Under the pieces are notes generated by a model that did no database searches, had not been told where the DNA came from, and worked only from the letters and a program-made list of their open reading frames with translations. A program made the translations under genes and the position numbers. From Streptomyces sp. H27-C3 (GTDB taxonomy: Bacteria; Actinomycetota; Actinomycetes; Streptomycetales; Streptomycetaceae): a stretch of DNA of 64,000 nucleotides. Each line of letters opens with the position of its first letter. Position 1 is the first letter of the stretch. Shown piece after piece: positions 17,988-27,062 of the stretch. Location: the NCBI RefSeq assembly GCF_030063415.1, contig NZ_JASITA010000009.1, positions 24,948 through 88,947 on the forward strand. The letters run 5' to 3'.

Positions 17988-18956
17988 TCAGGCGGCCCGT
18001 ACGGGCCCCCGGAAGGTACGCCGGTACGCGTTCGGGGTCGTCCCCAGCGAACGCATGAACTGGTGGCGCAGCGCGGCGGCGTTGCCGAAGCCCGTGCGGC
18101 CCGCGATGGCGTCCACCGTGTCGTCAGTGGCCTCCAGCAGCTCCTGGGCCCGCAGCACCCGCTGGCGCAGCAGCCAGCGGTACGGCGTGGTCCCGGTCTC
18201 CTGGAGGAAGCGCCGCGCGAAGGTCCTGGGGGACATGTGGGCGCGCTCGGCCAACCGCTCGACGGTCATCTCCACGTCGAGGTGCCGCTCCATCCAGGCC
18301 AGCACCTCACCCACCGTGTCGCACCGCGCGTGCGTCAGCGGACGCTCGATGTACTGCGCCTGCCCGCCGTCGCGGTGCGGCGGCACCACCATGCGGCGGG
18401 CGACGGTGTTGGCGACCTCCGGGCCGTGCTCCCGGCGCAGGAGATGGAGGCAGGCGTCAATGCCCGCCGCCGTGCCCGCCGAGGTGATGACGGCCCCGTC
18501 GTCGATGTACAGCACATCGGGCTCGACCCGGGCCAGCGGATGGCGCCGGGCCAGCTCGGCGGTGTGCCGCCAGTGGGTGGTGCAGCGGCGCCCGTCCAGC
18601 AGCCCGGCAGCCCCGAGCACGAACGCGCCCGAGCACACACTGAGCACCCGCGCCCCCCGGTCGACGGCCCGGCGCAGCGCGTCGAGCATCGGCTCGGGGT
18701 AGACACCGGCCTCGCAGTGCTGGTCGGCCGGGATGGCGATGAGATCGGCGCTGTCCAGCCGGTCGAGGCCGTGCGGCACGGAAATGGTGAAGGCGCCGGA
18801 ACGGGTGGACAGCGGTCCCGGTTCCGCGGCGCACACCGCGAAATCGTAGACCGGAAGCCCTTGATCGCTCCGGTCGATTCCGAACACCTCGCACACCACG
18901 CCCAGTTCGAACGGGTTGGCTCCGTCGATCAGCGCCACGGCCACGTTTTTCAGCAT
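17988..18956 (-). CDS. GlxA-type AraC-family regulator (DJ-1/PfpI plus AraC)
   Basis: A 322-residue protein. Residues about 1-190 form a DJ-1/PfpI-like domain with the nucleophile-elbow sequence SVCSGAFVLG near residue 108, and the C-terminal ~100 residues form the AraC double helix-turn-helix (MTVERLAERAHMSPRTFARR and GRTGFGNAAALRHQF). This layout is typical of GlxA-like regulators. Streptomyces class Ia ribonucleotide reductase has been described as an nrdABS operon in which nrdS encodes an AraC-like protein; this gene sits downstream of nrdB on the same strand and may be that gene, but a small opposite-strand gene and a terminator separate them here. Confidence 0.85.
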   Translation of the reverse strand: MLKNVAVALIDGANPFELGVVCEVFGIDRSDQGLPVYDFAVCAAEPGPLSTRSGAFTISVPHGLDRLDSADLIAIPADQHCEAGVYPEPMLDALRRAVDRGARVLSVCSGAFVLGAAGLLDGRRCTTHWRHTAELARRHPLARVEPDVLYIDDGAVITSAGTAAGIDACLHLLRREHGPEVANTVARRMVVPPHRDGGQAQYIERPLTHARCDTVGEVLAWMERHLDVEMTVERLAERAHMSPRTFARRFLQETGTTPYRWLLRQRVLRAQELLEATDDTVDAIAGRTGFGNAAALRHQFMRSLGTTPNAYRRTFRGPVRAA

Positions 18957-19048
18957 GCCTCCAGTGTGCCCCCGTCGTGGCAGTAATGCGAGGTTCTATG
19001 GCAGTCCTGCCACTGACTTTTTTCTGCGGGGAGGACCACAGTGGAGGC

Positions 19049-19279
19049 ATGGAAACAGTCCTGAGCTACCTCGTGGTCCTCGCAATCTTCGTGCTCCTGA
19101 CCTTTCCGCCCTTCGTTGGTCATGCGCGGGACCGTCGCATCGACCGTCAGCTCCGCCGGGCGGAAGGCCCCACCCGCGACCGGGCGCCGACGGCCCTGCG
19201 GACCGTCCCCGGGTCCGCTTCCCGGTCGCCGGCCGACTGGGAACTGGCGGGAGGCTCCGCCGCTCGTGACGCCGAGTGA
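19049..19279 (+). CDS. Small single-pass membrane protein
   Basis: A 76-residue protein: METVLSYLV begins a single hydrophobic helix (about 5-24), followed by an Arg-rich cytoplasmic-type tail (HARDRRIDRQLRR). A GGGGAGG lies 14 nt upstream of ATG 19049 and GGAGG abuts it, so the exact start is uncertain. It is transcribed divergently from the AraC-type gene and convergently to nrdB. Similar short membrane proteins occur widely in Streptomyces, but I do not recognise a named family. Confidence 0.6.
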   Translation: METVLSYLVVLAIFVLLTFPPFVGHARDRRIDRQLRRAEGPTRDRAPTALRTVPGSASRSPADWELAGGSAARDAE

Positions 19280-19296
19280 CGGGCGTGAAACGCACC

Positions 19297-19332
19297 CAGG
19301 GCTGCCTTCGGTTCACACCGGGGGCAGCCCTG
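19297..19332. terminator. Bidirectional terminator between small membrane gene and nrdB
   Basis: CAGGGCTGCC (19297-19306) pairs with GGCAGCCCTG (19323-19332). It is placed to end both the rightward small gene and the leftward nrdAB transcript. Confidence 0.8.
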
Positions 19333-19373
19333 AAGCATGTGGAGCGTATGAAGGCCCAGTGGACCCAGAGGGT

Positions 19374-20405
19374 CTAGAAGTCGTCGTCGAAGCCGACCGA
19401 GCCCTCGACCGCGGTCTGGTACGCCGACGGGCGGCGCTCGAAGAAGTTCGTCAGCTCCTGCACACCTTGCAGCTCCATGAAGGAGAACGGGTTCTCCGAG
19501 CCGTACACCGGGGCCAGGCCCAGGCGCTGGAGGCGCTGGTCGGCGACGCACTGGAGGTACTCGCGCATCGACTCGGTGTTCATGCCCGGCAGACCCTCGC
19601 CGCACAAATCCTGGCCGAACTGGAGCTCCGCCTCGACGGCCTCCTTGATCATGTCGGTGATCTGCCGGCCCAGCTCGTCGTCGAAGAGGTCCGGCTCCTC
19701 CTTGCGCACGGTGTCGACGAACGCGAACGCGGCATCCATGTGGCAGGTCTCGTCCCGGAACACCCAGTTGGTGCCGGTCGCCAGACCATGCAGCAGACCC
19801 CGTGACCGGAACCAGTACACGTACGCGAAGGCGCCGTAGAAGAACAGCCCCTCGATGCAGGCCGCGAAGCAGATCAGGTTGAGCAGGAAGCGACGGCGGT
19901 CCGACTTCGACTCCAGCCGGTCGATCTTCTCGACCGAGTCCATCCACTTGAAGCAGAACTGCGCCTTCTCGCGGATGGAGGGGATCTCCTCGACCGCGTC
20001 GAAAGCGGCGGCCCGGTCGTCCGGGTCGGGCAGATAGGTGTCCAGGAGCGTCAGATAGAACTGAACGTGCACGGCCTCCTCGAAGAGCTGACGGCTCAAG
20101 TACAGCCGCGCCTCGGGGGAGTTGATGTGCTTGTAGAGCGTCAGCACCAGGTTGTTGGAGACGATCGAGTCGCCCGTCGCGAAGAACGCGACCAGCCGGC
20201 CGATCATGTGCTGCTCACCCGGGGAGAGCTTCGCGAGGTCGCTGACGTCCGAGTGGAGGTCGACCTCCTCGACCGACCAGGTGTTCTTGATCGCGTCGCG
20301 GTAGCGCTCGTAGAAGTCCGGGTAGCGCATGGGGCGCAGGGTCAGTTCGAAGCCCGGGTCGAGAAGGTTCTTGGTCTTGGTCTCGGTCTCGGTCTCGGTG
20401 GACAT
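19374..20405 (-). CDS. nrdB: Class Ia ribonucleotide reductase, small (radical) subunit
   Basis: A 343-residue ferritin-fold subunit that generates the tyrosyl radical for deoxynucleotide synthesis. Likely di-iron ligands are D79, E110, H113, E185, E219 and H222; the radical tyrosine is Y117 in EEAVHVQFY, in the register of E. coli Y122. The C-terminal GFDDDF tail is the usual docking peptide for the large subunit. The start ATG 20405 shares its first base with the nrdA stop (TAATG), so translation is coupled. The N-terminus has a TETETETKTK repeat. Control is with nrdA through the B12 riboswitch. Confidence 0.95.
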   Translation of the reverse strand: MSTETETETKTKNLLDPGFELTLRPMRYPDFYERYRDAIKNTWSVEEVDLHSDVSDLAKLSPGEQHMIGRLVAFFATGDSIVSNNLVLTLYKHINSPEARLYLSRQLFEEAVHVQFYLTLLDTYLPDPDDRAAAFDAVEEIPSIREKAQFCFKWMDSVEKIDRLESKSDRRRFLLNLICFAACIEGLFFYGAFAYVYWFRSRGLLHGLATGTNWVFRDETCHMDAAFAFVDTVRKEEPDLFDDELGRQITDMIKEAVEAELQFGQDLCGEGLPGMNTESMREYLQCVADQRLQRLGLAPVYGSENPFSFMELQGVQELTNFFERRPSAYQTAVEGSVGFDDDF

Positions 20406-22789
20406 TACTGGCAGGCCTCGCAGGACTCGGGGTTTTCCAGGGAGCAGGCGATGGCGTCCTCGTCGGGAGCCGTCGCGGTGGTCACTTGCTGAACGGGGAT
20501 GGGGGCGGCGACGGTCGCGCCGGCGCCGGCTGCCCGCGCGATGCGCGTCGCCGGGCGCGAGCGCAGGTAGTACGTCGTCTTCAGCCCCTTCTTCCAGGCG
20601 TACGCGTACATCGAGCTGAGCTTCCCGATGGTCGGCGTCTCCAGGAAGAGATTCAGCGACTGGCTCTGGTCGAGGTACGGCGTACGGGCCGCTGCCATGT
20701 CGATCAGACCGCGCTGCGGGATCTCCCACGCCGTGCGGTACAGCTCGCGCACGTCCGCCGGGATCCAGCTGAAGCCCTGCACCGATCCGCTGGACTCGCG
20801 CAGCGCCTCGCGGGACTGCGCGTCCCAGACACCGAGCTTCTTGAGCTCCTCCACCAAGTAGGCGTTGACCTGAAGGAATTCACCGCTGAGCGTCTCGCGC
20901 TTGAAGAGGTTGGAGACCTGCGGCTCGATGCACTCGTACACACCCGCGATCGAAGCGATGGTCGCGGTCGGCGCGATCGCCAGGAGCAGCGAGTTGCGCA
21001 TGCCGCTCTTGGCGATACGGGCGCGCAGCGCGTCCCAGCGCTCCGGCCAGGTGACCTCGACGCCGTAGTGGTCGGGGTGCAGGACACCGCGCGCGGTGCG
21101 GGTCTTTTCCCAGGCGGGCAGCGGGCCGTTGCGCTCGGCCAGCTCGCAGGACGCCTCATACGCCGCGAGCATGATCCGCTCGGCGATGCGAGTGGAGAGC
21201 GCCTGCGCCTCGGGGGAGCCGAACGGCAGCTTCAGCTTGAAGAAGACGTCCTGCAGACCCATCGCGCCCAGGCCCACCGGGCGCCACTTGGCGTTGGAGC
21301 GGCCGGCCTGCTCGGTCGGGTAGAAGTTGATGTCGACGACCCGGTCGAGGAAGGTCACCGCGGTACGGACGGTCTCGTCCAGCCGCTCCCAGTCCATCTC
21401 GCCCGTGGCCAGCACGAACGAACCGAGGTTCACCGAGCCGAGGTTGCACACGGCGGTCTCGCCGTCGTCCGTCACCTCCAGGATCTCGGTGCACAGGTTC
21501 GACGAGTGCACGACGGAACCCGGCTCTGCGGTCTGGTTGGCCGTACGGTTCGACGCGTCCTTGAAGGTCATCCAGCCGTTGCCGGTCTGCGCGAGGGTGC
21601 GCATCATCCGGCCGTACAACTGCCGCGCGGGGATCGTGGTGCGGGCCAGGCCGTCCGCCTCGGCCTTGCGGTACGCCGCGTCGAACGCGTCACCCCACAG
21701 GTCGACCAGCTCGGGCACGTCGACCGGTGAGAACAGCGACCAGTCGGTGTCCGCGTCCACCCGGCGCATGAACTCGTCGGGGATCCAGTGCGCGAGGTTC
21801 AGGTTGTGGGTACGCCGCGCTTCCTCGCCCGTGTTGTCGCGCAGTTCCAGGAACTCCTCGATGTCCGCGTGCCACGTCTCCAGGTAGACGCAGGCCGCGC
21901 CCTTGCGCCGGCCGCCCTGGTTCACGGCGGCGACCGAGGAGTCGAGGGTGCGCAGGAACGGGACGATGCCGTTGGAGTGCCCATTGGTGCCGCGGATCAG
22001 CGAGCCTCGGGCGCGGATGCGCGAGTACGAGAGGCCGATGCCACCCGCGTGCTTCGAGAGGCGGGCGACCTCGTGGTAGCGGCCGTAGATCGAGTCGAGC
22101 TCGTCCAGCGGGGAGTCGAGCAGGTAGCAGGAGGACATCTGCGGGTGGCGCGTGCCGGAGTTGAAGAGCGTCGGCGAGGACGGCAGGTAGTCCAGGCGGC
22201 TCATCAGCCGGTACAGCGCGGCGACCTCGTCCAGGGCGCGGACCGAGTCGTTCTCGGCGAGGCCGGACGCCACCCGGAGCATGAAGTGCTGGGGGGTCTC
22301 GATCACCTGACGGGTGATCGGGTGACGCAGCAGGTAGCGGCTGTAGACGGTCCGCAGGCCGAAGTAGCCGAAGCGGTCGTCGGCCGTCTTGTCGATCAGC
22401 GCGTCGAGCCGCGGAGCGTGCAGGGCCACGAAATTGGCCGCGCGGTCCGCGATCAGGCCCTCGCGGTGCCCCACGCCGACCGAGTCGGAGAAGGTGTGGA
22501 CGCCCTGCGTCGCCGCCTCGTCCCGGATCGTGCGGGTCAGCAGCCGGGCCGCGAGGCGGGAGTAGGCCGGGTCCTCGGAGATCAGGCCGGCGGCGGCGTC
22601 GGTGGCGAGAGCACGCAACTCAGCCGCGTCAGAACCGGCGTTCCGGCCGCGCAGCGCGGCCGCGGCGACTCTGCCGGGGTCGGTGTCGGGCAGATCGGCG
22701 GTGAGATCCGTCAGGGTTCGCAGCAACTCTGTGCCGGGTCCCTCGGTCGTCACCGTGGCAGAAGCCGGATCGACTGGCGCGATGGTCAC
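20405..22789 (-). CDS. nrdA: Class Ia ribonucleotide reductase, large (catalytic) subunit
   Basis: A 794-residue alpha subunit. The active-site cysteines are in MSSCYLL, NLCTEILE and AVCNLGSVNL; the radical-transfer tyrosines are near the end (KTTYYLRSR), and the C-terminal redox pair is CEAC. I do not see an obvious N-terminal ATP-cone. GTG 22789 is the start (GGGAG upstream); the in-frame open region further upstream is the riboswitch leader and is not coding. In Streptomyces this oxygen-dependent enzyme is redundant with the B12-dependent class II NrdJ and is shut off by cobalamin through its leader. Confidence 0.95.
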   Translation of the reverse strand: MTIAPVDPASATVTTEGPGTELLRTLTDLTADLPDTDPGRVAAAALRGRNAGSDAAELRALATDAAAGLISEDPAYSRLAARLLTRTIRDEAATQGVHTFSDSVGVGHREGLIADRAANFVALHAPRLDALIDKTADDRFGYFGLRTVYSRYLLRHPITRQVIETPQHFMLRVASGLAENDSVRALDEVAALYRLMSRLDYLPSSPTLFNSGTRHPQMSSCYLLDSPLDELDSIYGRYHEVARLSKHAGGIGLSYSRIRARGSLIRGTNGHSNGIVPFLRTLDSSVAAVNQGGRRKGAACVYLETWHADIEEFLELRDNTGEEARRTHNLNLAHWIPDEFMRRVDADTDWSLFSPVDVPELVDLWGDAFDAAYRKAEADGLARTTIPARQLYGRMMRTLAQTGNGWMTFKDASNRTANQTAEPGSVVHSSNLCTEILEVTDDGETAVCNLGSVNLGSFVLATGEMDWERLDETVRTAVTFLDRVVDINFYPTEQAGRSNAKWRPVGLGAMGLQDVFFKLKLPFGSPEAQALSTRIAERIMLAAYEASCELAERNGPLPAWEKTRTARGVLHPDHYGVEVTWPERWDALRARIAKSGMRNSLLLAIAPTATIASIAGVYECIEPQVSNLFKRETLSGEFLQVNAYLVEELKKLGVWDAQSREALRESSGSVQGFSWIPADVRELYRTAWEIPQRGLIDMAAARTPYLDQSQSLNLFLETPTIGKLSSMYAYAWKKGLKTTYYLRSRPATRIARAAGAGATVAAPIPVQQVTTATAPDEDAIACSLENPESCEACQ

Positions 22790-22937
22790 GGGGTGCTCTC
22801 CCTCGCTCGGCTCGGGGCCGGCGGGGGGACAGGGGGCGCATGGGCACACGTCACCCCTGGAAAGGGCGGCACACCGCATTGCGTCCACCGGCCCAACCGC
22901 GAGGCCCGGACGTATCGGCATCCGGATCGGTCGAACC

Positions 22938-23062
22938 GGATGCACCGTCGGCAGGTCTCGGACTCCTGGGTGCGCAAAGGCGCACCTATCACACCGTTGC
23001 GGGACAGTTCCGGATTCGCACCGGATTTCCCTGCGGCGACAGCGAGCACGAGCATACATGTG
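22938..23062 (-). ncRNA. Cobalamin (B12) riboswitch controlling nrdAB
   Basis: Read on the minus strand the leader carries the conserved adenosylcobalamin core in order: AGGGAAATCCGGTGCGAATC, then ACTGTCCCGCAACGGTGTG, and GAGTCCGAGACCTGCC at the 3' side. These match the class I cobalamin riboswitch consensus. It starts about 270 nt and ends about 150 nt upstream of nrdA. The known Streptomyces precedent is repression of nrdAB by B12 when the B12-dependent NrdJ can work. Outer boundaries are approximate. Confidence 0.93.
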
Positions 23063-23132
23063 GGGGCCGGGGGATGCTGCACCCCCCAGATGTTGTGTCG
23101 CGGGTGTCGCGGCTTCGGTTCTGTGTACGACA

Positions 23133-23167
23133 ACGGGCCGCCGCATCCGGGAGGATGCGACGGCCCG
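23133..23167 (-). terminator. Terminator between ybdD and the nrd leader
   Basis: Two-part inverted repeat: ACGGGCCG...CGGCCCGT with GCATCC/GGATGC inside, 22 bp past the ybdD stop. It separates the cstA-ybdD unit from the riboswitch-led nrd transcript, whose promoter must lie between about 23062 and here. Confidence 0.8.
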
Positions 23168-23189
23168 TGCGATCACTGGGCGGCGGGCC

Positions 23190-23393
23190 TCAGCAACAGC
23201 GGAAGCCCTCCCGGGGATCCGCCTCGCGTGCGTCCGTACGGCTGTGTTCGAACTCCCGTCGGCTCATGACGGGGGCCTGCGGATCGCAGGATCGGGTGTG
23301 CTCCGCATACCGGCCGTAGGCGGATTCACCGGTCAATTCGCGGACGTACCAGCGGATCCGGCCCGCCACGCGACGTACGTCCGACAGGGTCAT
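23190..23393 (-). CDS. YbdD/DUF466 family small protein
   Basis: A 67-residue protein matching the YbdD (DUF466) family that accompanies CstA transporters: RIRWYVRELTGESAYGRYAE near the N-terminus and a PVMSRREFEHSR segment. Its ATG overlaps the cstA stop (ATGA), so the two are translated together. YbdD-type partners are required for pyruvate uptake by CstA-like proteins in some bacteria. The last residues, REGFRCC, are usual. Confidence 0.88.
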   Translation of the reverse strand: MTLSDVRRVAGRIRWYVRELTGESAYGRYAEHTRSCDPQAPVMSRREFEHSRTDAREADPREGFRCC

Positions 23394-25606
23394 TCCCGGC
23401 TCCCCGTTCCGACGCTGGCGGCGTCGTCCTTGCGCATGCCGCCCTCGGGGCCGAGGCCGGCCGCCACGAGCTCGGCCTTCTCCTCCTTGGTCGCGAGGAG
23501 CGAGGCGGGCGCGACGAGGCGGGACTCGACGTACGGGGTCTCGCTGAGCTTGACGCTCGCGGGGTCGCGGATCGCCTTGACGCACACCCGCACCGCCTCG
23601 ACGAGCACCACGATGATGAGGATGGCGAAGAACGCGGACAGTACGCCGTCGACCGTGGAGTTGGTGACGACCGTGTGCATGTCGTCGACGGTCTTGGCGG
23701 GAGCGATCGCCTCGCCCGCCTCGATGCCCGCCCGGTACTTGTCGCGCTGGGCGAAGAAGCCCACCTTGGGATCGGCGGAGAAGATCTTCTGCCAGCTGGC
23801 GGTCAGGGTGACCGCGACGTCCCACACGAGCGGCACGGCGGTGACCCAGGCCCACTTGAGCCGCCCGGACTTGACGAGCAGCGTGGTGCAGACGGCGAGG
23901 GCGACGGCGGCGAGCAGCTGGTTGGCGATGCCGAACAGCGGGAAGAGCTGGTTGATGCCGCCCAGCGGGTCGTGCACGCCGACCCACAGGAAGTAGCCCC
24001 AGCCGCCCACGACGACCGCGCTGGCGAACCAGACGCCCGGCTTCCAACTGACCTGGTGGAACGGCTTGTAGACGTTGCCGAGCATGTCCTGGAGCATGAA
24101 GCGCCCGACGCGGGTGCCCGCGTCCACCGTGGTGAGGATGAACAGCGCCTCGAACATGATGGCGAAGTGATACCAGAACGCCTTCATTCCGGCGCCGCCC
24201 ACCACCGCGGAGAAGATCTCCGACATGCCGAGCGCGAAGGTCGGCGCGCCGCCGGTGCGCGAGAGCAGGCTCTGTTCCTCGACGTCCTTGGCGGCCTGGG
24301 CCAGTGACTGCGGGTCGATGGCGAAGCCGAGGTTGGTCACCGCTTCGGAGGCGGCCTGGACGTTGTCACCGATCACACCGGCGGGCGAGTTGATCGCGAA
24401 GAACAGGCCGGGGTCGATGATGGAGGCGCAGATCATCGCCATGACCGCGACGAACGACTCGGTCAGCATGGCGCCGTAACCGATCACCCGGATCTGCGTC
24501 TCCTTCTGGATCATCTTCGGGGTGGTGCCCGAGGAGACCAGGGAGTGGAAGCCGGAGAGCGCGCCGCAGGCGATGGTGATGAAGACGAAGGGGAACATCG
24601 AACCGGCGAAGACGGGACCGTCGCCGCGGCTCGCGAAGTCGGTGACCGCGGGCATCTTCAGCGTCGGCAGGGCGATGAAGACGCCGATGGCGAGCAGGCC
24701 GATCGTGCCGACCTTCATGAAGGTCGACAGATAGTCGCGCGGGGCGAGCAGCAGCCACACCGGCAGGATCGAGGCCAGGAAGCCGTACGCGATCATCCAC
24801 ATGACCAGCGTGCCGGGCTCAAGGGTGAAGGTGTCGGCCCACGAGGACTCCGCGACCCAGCCGCCCGCGACGATCGCGAGCAGCAGCAGGGAGACTCCGA
24901 TGACGGAGACCTCACTGACCCGGCCGGGACGCAGCACGCGCAGGTAGACGCCCATGAAGAGGGCGATCGGGATCGTCATGGCGATGGAGAAGACGCCCCA
25001 CGGCGAGTGCGCGAGCGCGTTCACGATGACCAGGGCGAGCACCGCGAGCAGGATGATCATGATGGCGAAGACCGCGACCAGGGCGGCGGCGCCGCCGACC
25101 ACGCCGATCTCGTCCCGGGCGATCTGGCCGAGCGAACGGCCGTCGCGACGCGTGGAGAAGAACAGCGTCACCATGTCCTGGACGGCGCCGGCCACGATGA
25201 CGCCGACGATGATCCAGATGGTTCCGGGGAGATAGCCCATCTGGGCGGCGAGCACCGGCCCGACCAGCGGCCCAGCGCCCGCGATGGCCGCGAAGTGGTG
25301 ACCGAAGAGGACCCGGCGGTCGGTGGGGTGGAAGTCGACGCCGTTGTTGAGCCGCTCGGCGGGGGTGGCCCGGTTCTTGTCGACCTTCAGGACCCGGTTG
25401 GCGATGAAGCGCGAGTAGAAGCGGTACCCGATGGCGTACGAGCCCAGGGCCGCCGCCAGCATCCAGGCCGCGGACACCTCCTCGCCGCGCGAGAGGGCGA
25501 GCACGCCCCAGGCGACCGCGCCCACCAGGGCGACGAGCGCCCAGACGGCGATTGCTCTGGGAGTCATTGAACGCTGTGCGGTGGTGGGTGGTGCCGACTC
25601 TGTCAT
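23390..25606 (-). CDS. cstA: CstA-family pyruvate/peptide transporter
   Basis: A 738-residue inner-membrane protein with about 16 hydrophobic helices. Family signatures include HHFAAIAGAGPLVGPVLAAQ, GYLPGTIWII, SSGTTPKMI and FPLFGIANQLLAAVAL. CstA proteins import pyruvate, and peptides were proposed earlier, under carbon starvation. ATG 25606 is taken; an in-frame codon at 25678 would add 24 residues outside the conserved part. A ~65-residue hydrophilic C-terminal tail follows the last helix. The gene is coupled to ybdD and its promoter lies in the 407-bp gap before dasR. Confidence 0.93.
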   Translation of the reverse strand: MTESAPPTTAQRSMTPRAIAVWALVALVGAVAWGVLALSRGEEVSAAWMLAAALGSYAIGYRFYSRFIANRVLKVDKNRATPAERLNNGVDFHPTDRRVLFGHHFAAIAGAGPLVGPVLAAQMGYLPGTIWIIVGVIVAGAVQDMVTLFFSTRRDGRSLGQIARDEIGVVGGAAALVAVFAIMIILLAVLALVIVNALAHSPWGVFSIAMTIPIALFMGVYLRVLRPGRVSEVSVIGVSLLLLAIVAGGWVAESSWADTFTLEPGTLVMWMIAYGFLASILPVWLLLAPRDYLSTFMKVGTIGLLAIGVFIALPTLKMPAVTDFASRGDGPVFAGSMFPFVFITIACGALSGFHSLVSSGTTPKMIQKETQIRVIGYGAMLTESFVAVMAMICASIIDPGLFFAINSPAGVIGDNVQAASEAVTNLGFAIDPQSLAQAAKDVEEQSLLSRTGGAPTFALGMSEIFSAVVGGAGMKAFWYHFAIMFEALFILTTVDAGTRVGRFMLQDMLGNVYKPFHQVSWKPGVWFASAVVVGGWGYFLWVGVHDPLGGINQLFPLFGIANQLLAAVALAVCTTLLVKSGRLKWAWVTAVPLVWDVAVTLTASWQKIFSADPKVGFFAQRDKYRAGIEAGEAIAPAKTVDDMHTVVTNSTVDGVLSAFFAILIIVVLVEAVRVCVKAIRDPASVKLSETPYVESRLVAPASLLATKEEKAELVAAGLGPEGGMRKDDAASVGTGSRE

Positions 25607-26013
25607 GAGTGTCTCGTCCCCTCGCTGATCACCTGCGTCTCGTGGACGACGCGCTGGAAATCTAGGGGACTGTTTCACCAGGCGTCACCCCCTGTCCGCA
25701 TATCGGTACGACAACAACTCGAAGGGCCGAGGGGGGTGCCCGTATGGACACAGCTGTAACAGCCGTGCCACAGGAGCGTTCCGGGAGCCCGGTTCGTACA
25801 ACTTCGAGCAGGAGTGCGCTGTCGGTTCATCCAGCGGCGGGGCACGGATGCCTACCGCACAGCGCGCACTTCGGGGCGACGCTCGGCAAGTGACGCGGGC
25901 CCGGGGTGCGGAGCGTACTGCGCGTCCTCGGGGCGCGATCCGGTGCGGGCGGCCCTACGGCCGCAGGGGGTGACGCCCTGTTCGTCGGCCGGGCGTCGAC
26001 CCTGTCGGGCCGC
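25607..26013. other. Intergenic region upstream of cstA, past dasR
   Basis: 407 bp between the cstA start and the dasR stop. No coding signal or structured RNA was recognised; it should hold the leftward cstA promoter. The small palindrome ACAGCTGT lies at about 25750. Confidence 0.4.
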
Positions 26014-26877
<864 letters not shown>

Positions 26878-26935
26878 TCATGTGTCGGTCCGGTAACGGA
26901 CGCGACAGCCCTTCTTATACACCCTTGACACCCCT

Positions 26936-26951
26936 AAAGGTCTAGGCCAAG
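26936..26951. promoter_or_regulatory. DasR-responsive element (dre) 1 upstream of dasA
   Basis: AAAGGTCTAGGCCAAG; its core AGGTCTAGGCCA matches the dre core TGGTCTAGACCA at 10 of 12 positions. A TTGACA hexamer lies just upstream at 26925-26930. Confidence 0.75.
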
Positions 26952-26959
26952 CTCCCGGT

Positions 26960-26975
26960 ACTGGTCTAAACCATT
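26960..26975. promoter_or_regulatory. DasR-responsive element (dre) 2 upstream of dasA
   Basis: ACTGGTCTAAACCATT; its core TGGTCTAAACCA matches the dre core at 11 of 12 positions. Centres of the two sites are 24 bp apart, so two DasR dimers could bind the dasA/dasR interval. Confidence 0.85.
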
Positions 26976-27062
26976 CAGGACCAGGTCCCAGCCCCAGGTA
27001 GTTCTCGTCGTATTTGTTCGCGGTGGGCGGGGGGGTTGCAGGCATCCCTGAGGAGGGTTGGC

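Noticed and set aside
22790..23176. Longer N-terminus for NrdA
   Set aside because: The frame stays open upstream, but it overlaps the cobalamin riboswitch core, so it is leader RNA.
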